Assembly: GCF_938010505.1 (NCBI RefSeq)
Contig: NZ_CALLVP010000036.1
Location: 1 to 16,195 of the forward strand
Length of the DNA stretch: 16,195 nucleotides
DNA from: an uncultured Veillonella sp.
Lineage (GTDB): Bacteria; Bacillota; Negativicutes; Veillonellales; Veillonellaceae
Reading direction: 5' to 3'
In this document: one piece after another, positions 13,242 to 16,195 of the stretch
How positions within the stretch are numbered: the first letter of the stretch is position 1
Layout of the letters: each line of letters begins with the position of its first letter
Made by a program: the position numbers and the translations under genes
The notes under the pieces: model-generated
Told to the model about the DNA's origin: nothing
Databases searched by the model: none
What the model saw: only the letters and a program-made list of their open reading frames with translations

Positions 13242-14666
13242 ATGAGTAATAATATTGGTAAAGTTGTGCAGGTCATCGGCCCAGTTGTAGACGTGCGCTT
13301 TGATGCTGGTCATTTACCAGCTATCTACAACGCTATCCACATCTACCATGACCACAAGGCACACGATAGACAAAAAATCGTAGTAGAGGTTATGCAACAC
13401 TTAGGCGACGATACAGTTCGTTGCGTTGCGATGAGTTCTACTGACGGTATGACACGTAATATGGAAGCGGAAGATACTGGCGCTCCAATTTCCGTCCCTG
13501 TAGGGGAAGGCGTATTAGGCCGTATCTTTAACGTACTTGGTGAAACGGTAGACCATGATCCAGCTCCAGTTGTGGCTGATGAAAAATGGCCTATTCACCG
13601 TCCAGCACCTAAATTTGATGACCTCTCTCCAGATACACAAATCTTGGAAACAGGTATTAAGGTCGTTGACCTTATCGCTCCATACGTAAAAGGTGGTAAA
13701 ATCGGTCTCTTTGGCGGTGCCGGTGTAGGTAAAACCGTATTGATCATGGAACTGATTCACAATGTTGCTACAGAGCACGGCGGTTATTCCGTATTCTCCG
13801 GTGTAGGGGAACGTACTCGTGAAGGTAACGATTTGTGGAACGAAATGAAAGAGTCCGGCGTTATCAATAAAACAGCCCTTGTATATGGCCAAATGAATGA
13901 GCCACCAGGGGCTCGTATGCGCGTAGGTCTTACTGGCCTTACAATGGCTGAATACTTCCGTGATGTGAAGAAACAAGACGTGCTCTTGTTCATCGATAAC
14001 ATCTTCCGCTTTATCCAAGCGGGTTCTGAAGTATCCGCCCTCTTAGGTCGTATGCCATCTGCCGTAGGTTACCAACCTACATTGGCTAATGACGTAGGGG
14101 CATTGCAAGAACGTATTACATCTACAAAAGAAGGTTCTATTACCTCCGTACAAGCTGTATATGTACCTGCCGATGACTTGACTGACCCTGCTCCAGCAGC
14201 GACATTCGCTCACTTGGATGCGACAACAGTATTGTCTCGTTCCATTGCGGAGCTAGGTATCTATCCAGCGGTGGATCCACTCGACTCTACAAGCCGTATT
14301 TTGGACCCACATGTACTTGGTGAAGAGCACTACGCAGTAGCTCGTGGCGTACAAGAAGTATTGCAAAAATATCGCGATCTTCAAGATATTATCGCAATCC
14401 TCGGTATGGAAGAATTGTCTGACGAAGATAAACTCACTGTATCTCGCGCTCGTAAGATTCAACGTTTCTTGAGTCAACCATTCTTCGTAGCAGAAGTATT
14501 TACCGGTTCTCCTGGTAAATATGTGCCATTGTCCGAAACATTGAGAGGCTTCAGAGAAATCTTAGATGGTAAACATGATGAATTACCAGAAGGTGCATTC
14601 TACATGGTTGGTACCATTGATGAAGCCGTTCAAAAAGCAAAGGAAATGCAAGAGAAGGGGGAATAA
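13242..14666 (+). CDS. atpD: ATP synthase F1 subunit beta
   Basis: This is the catalytic subunit, 474 residues. The Walker A loop GGAGVGKT is at 158-165 (Lys164). The catalytic Glu190 and Arg191 are in GVGERTREGNDLW, the Walker B aspartate is Asp252 in LLFIDNIFRF, and the DELSEED-like segment EELSDED is at 390-396. AAGGAG lies about ten bases before the ATG. It follows atpG by 18 bases and leads into atpC after three. All residues needed for synthesis and hydrolysis are visible. Confidence 0.98.
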   Translation: MSNNIGKVVQVIGPVVDVRFDAGHLPAIYNAIHIYHDHKAHDRQKIVVEVMQHLGDDTVRCVAMSSTDGMTRNMEAEDTGAPISVPVGEGVLGRIFNVLGETVDHDPAPVVADEKWPIHRPAPKFDDLSPDTQILETGIKVVDLIAPYVKGGKIGLFGGAGVGKTVLIMELIHNVATEHGGYSVFSGVGERTREGNDLWNEMKESGVINKTALVYGQMNEPPGARMRVGLTGLTMAEYFRDVKKQDVLLFIDNIFRFIQAGSEVSALLGRMPSAVGYQPTLANDVGALQERITSTKEGSITSVQAVYVPADDLTDPAPAATFAHLDATTVLSRSIAELGIYPAVDPLDSTSRILDPHVLGEEHYAVARGVQEVLQKYRDLQDIIAILGMEELSDEDKLTVSRARKIQRFLSQPFFVAEVFTGSPGKYVPLSETLRGFREILDGKHDELPEGAFYMVGTIDEAVQKAKEMQEKGE

Positions 14667-14669
14667 TCC

Positions 14670-15077
14670 ATGGCGGAACCTATGACCCTACAGATAATTA
14701 CACCTGATGCAATCGTATTCGAAGGTCAATCTACATTCTTTGTAGGTAAAGCTATCGATGGTGCTTTTGGTATTTTACCAAATCATGCACCTATGATTAT
14801 TGCATTAGACTTGGCACCTTTACGCATTGATCAACCAGATGGAACATCTCGTGAATTTGCCGTATTTGGTGGCTTCTGTGAAATTGAACATAATAAGGTG
14901 AGTATTGTAACCCCTGACTGTCAAGATCCGAACGTGATTGATATCGAACGTGCGCAGCGTGCTAAAGAGCGTGCTGAAGGGCGGTTGGCAAACCCTACAC
15001 CTGATATTGATGTAGAAAGAGCGGAAGCAGCATTGCAACGTGCTTTACTGCGCTTGCATGTTACAAAAATGTTATAA
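14670..15077 (+). CDS. atpC: ATP synthase F1 subunit epsilon
   Basis: The 135-residue epsilon subunit binds gamma and the c-ring and can inhibit ATP hydrolysis. The N-terminal beta-sandwich (about 1-86) includes the family landmark GAFGILPNHAPMI (31-43). The C-terminal pair of helices (about 90-133) starts with DIERAQRAKERAEGRL, a variant of the usual DRTRA-type segment, and is long enough for an extended inhibitory form. AAGGGGG precedes the ATG. It is the last gene of the operon, directly followed by a terminator. Confidence 0.95.
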   Translation: MAEPMTLQIITPDAIVFEGQSTFFVGKAIDGAFGILPNHAPMIIALDLAPLRIDQPDGTSREFAVFGGFCEIEHNKVSIVTPDCQDPNVIDIERAQRAKERAEGRLANPTPDIDVERAEAALQRALLRLHVTKML

Positions 15078-15078
15078 G

Positions 15079-15111
15079 AAAAAGGCTAGCCATCTGGCTA
15101 GCCTTTTTTTT
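15079..15111 (+). terminator. Terminator of the atp operon, probably bidirectional
   Basis: Thirteen-base complementary arms (15079-15091 and 15096-15108) with GGCTAGCC at their core surround ATCT and run into eight T (15104-15111). The hairpin begins one base after the atpC stop codon. On the minus strand it lies 11 bases after the stop of the convergent gene and ends in five T, so it can serve both directions. Confidence 0.93.
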
Positions 15112-15122
15112 AAGAAATTTAT

Positions 15123-16031
15123 TTACAAGACGCTCACACCTTTTAGGGAGTATGCAGTATTCTTAGGTTGCTCTACTTGGAAATCGAGTACAACAGGTGC
15201 CTCAGAATTAATACCAGGTGCTTGGTAGCGGTCACGGTCTGTTGGGATTCGTTTATATGGCAGTTTATCAAGTAATACAGTCATAACTTTGTTCCAGACA
15301 GATTTATGTGTTGGCATAGTCAAAGAGTCGTCAGTTTGGTTGAAGCCCGTACGAACAGTATGAATTACTTTATCATTTACATCATAGTAATATAAAAGAG
15401 CATTAACCTTTGCCGCAATATAAATTTCACGATTATCCTTATTATATGTATCTGGACCGTTAATACTATTAACCTGTACATATATGTCTTGTAATGGTAC
15501 AGGCATAATGACGATTTCAGAATTTTGGGCCGCTGCAATTTGAGCAAGATCAACGGCTTTAATTTCTGCAGTTGGTGTGTTAGTACTTACGATGGTTGTA
15601 TCATAGTATGGATATTTAAGCGTATTAGATAAGCGATTTGTCATATAACGACCAAATTGAGCTGTATTTTCATTGCGCAAGTTTGCAGGTACAACAATAG
15701 TTACTTTGCGGCTAGGGAAGTTTTCCAAGTGGCCATCATGACTTGTATTAGATGTATTAATTGTCGCTTTTTCTGGAGTCCCTGAAATCGGTGTAGACGT
15801 CGGTGTTGTAGCTACCTTTACGACAGGTTCCATATTTGTTTCAGCAGCTAATATAGGAGCATCATTGTTTGTGTTGCTTTGCATAGTGCTAAGGACTACA
15901 GGTTGTGTTGTGTTTGGCGTCAATTGACTCAAATCAATCGTAGCAGCGTTAGCTGTTGCTAATGTAGTTGTGAGAAGTACAGCTAGTACTGTAAGTATTG
16001 GACGTTTATAGAGTCCGAAGTTATGTAACAT
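15123..16031 (-). CDS. Secreted protein of unknown function
   Basis: I do not recognise this 302-residue protein. It has a clear signal peptide: basic N-terminus (KR at 9-10), hydrophobic core at 12-25 and an ANA cleavage motif at 27-29. There is no lipobox cysteine. Residues about 30-105 are rich in Thr, Asn, Pro and Ala and look like a flexible linker. Residues about 107-300 look folded and start with KVTIVVPANLRNENTAQFG, then a helix ending NRLSNTL, then AQIAAAQNSEIVIMPV. This strand-helix-strand pattern recalls the TolB-N/CsgG/LpoB group of envelope proteins, but that is only a pattern-level guess. In a diderm the product would be periplasmic or external. AGGAGG precedes the ATG at 16031. 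It is convergent with the atp operon and downstream of a terminated tRNA gene, so it is probably transcribed alone. Confidence 0.85.
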   Translation of the reverse strand: MLHNFGLYKRPILTVLAVLLTTTLATANAATIDLSQLTPNTTQPVVLSTMQSNTNNDAPILAAETNMEPVVKVATTPTSTPISGTPEKATINTSNTSHDGHLENFPSRKVTIVVPANLRNENTAQFGRYMTNRLSNTLKYPYYDTTIVSTNTPTAEIKAVDLAQIAAAQNSEIVIMPVPLQDIYVQVNSINGPDTYNKDNREIYIAAKVNALLYYYDVNDKVIHTVRTGFNQTDDSLTMPTHKSVWNKVMTVLLDKLPYKRIPTDRDRYQAPGINSEAPVVLDFQVEQPKNTAYSLKGVSVL

Positions 16032-16085
16032 AATTCCTCCTCTTAATAAAACTCTTTTAAAATTACAAACTATACAACTTATTTT

Positions 16086-16091
16086 ATTATA
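16086..16091 (-). promoter_or_regulatory. Possible -10 element for the secreted-protein gene
   Basis: On the minus strand a perfect TATAAT lies 54 bases before the start codon. The best -35 is TTGCTT in the arm of the tRNA terminator, at 19-base spacing, longer than ideal. The position between the upstream terminator and the ribosome site makes it the most likely promoter. Confidence 0.4.
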
Positions 16092-16101
16092 TCATATATA
16101 C

Positions 16102-16136
16102 AAAAAAAAGAAGCAAGCTTAATAGCTTGCTTCTTT
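16102..16136 (-). terminator. Intrinsic terminator after tRNA-Val
   Basis: Perfect 13-base arms (16107-16119 and 16124-16136) surround a four-base loop. Read leftwards, the stem runs into eight T. It begins four bases after the CCA end of the tRNA. Confidence 0.92.
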
Positions 16137-16140
16137 GGTC

Positions 16141-16195
<55 letters not shown>

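Noticed and set aside
13515..14018. Long open frame of 167 codons on the minus strand within atpD
   Set aside because: It lies wholly inside the highly conserved beta-subunit gene, has no ribosome site of note and its translation resembles no protein family. It is a by-product of codon bias.

Overview
The window looks like chromosomal DNA of a low-to-moderate G+C member of the Negativicutes, most probably Veillonella. I infer this from the protein sequences (a YitT/phosphoglucomutase/ACT-DUF711/wecA-wecB/atp layout and a GIGDG-type ATP synthase subunit c), the roughly 40% G+C coding style and the strong AGGAGG-like ribosome sites. No search was run, so the genus is recognition rather than proof.

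Left part (1-4000). Two leftward genes lie at the left edge: the first codons of an unidentified gene, and ispE of the MEP isoprenoid pathway, which overlaps it by the four bases ATGA. Divergent from ispE are a rightward YitT-type membrane protein and a phosphoglucomutase of the E. coli Pgm type, each preceded by an AT-rich gap of 120-210 bp.

Middle part (4000-8610). A probable transcription unit starts at an extended -10 promoter near 3930. It reads an ACT-domain protein (UPF0237), its usual partner UPF0210/DUF711, and a WecA/TagO-type polyprenyl-phosphate GlcNAc-1-phosphate transferase. A strong intrinsic terminator separates the transferase from wecB (UDP-GlcNAc 2-epimerase). WecB is followed after one base by atpZ and then atpI, so surface-polysaccharide precursor genes run directly into ATP synthase accessory genes.

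Right part (8610-15111). A complete F1Fo ATP synthase operon, atpB-E-F-H-A-G-D-C, encodes subunits a, c, b, delta, alpha, gamma, beta and epsilon. It is preceded by its own good promoter, a palindrome over the -10 and an all-AU hairpin in the leader. A weak terminator overlaps the atpI stop codon. The operon ends in a strong, probably bidirectional terminator. Catalytic residues of alpha and beta and the ion-binding residues of a and c are all present. Subunit c lacks the Na+ ligand set, so proton coupling is predicted.

Right edge (15120-16195). A leftward gene encodes a secreted protein of unknown function. To its right is a terminator belonging to a leftward tRNA-Val(UAC) gene cut by the window end.

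Most of the window is housekeeping DNA. I found no CRISPR array, insertion sequence, prophage or defence island. The points worth a second look are the regulatory architecture around wecB/atpZI/atpB, the ACT-DUF711 pair of unknown function, the unknown secreted protein, and the ion specificity of the ATP synthase in an organism expected to use a Na+-pumping decarboxylase.
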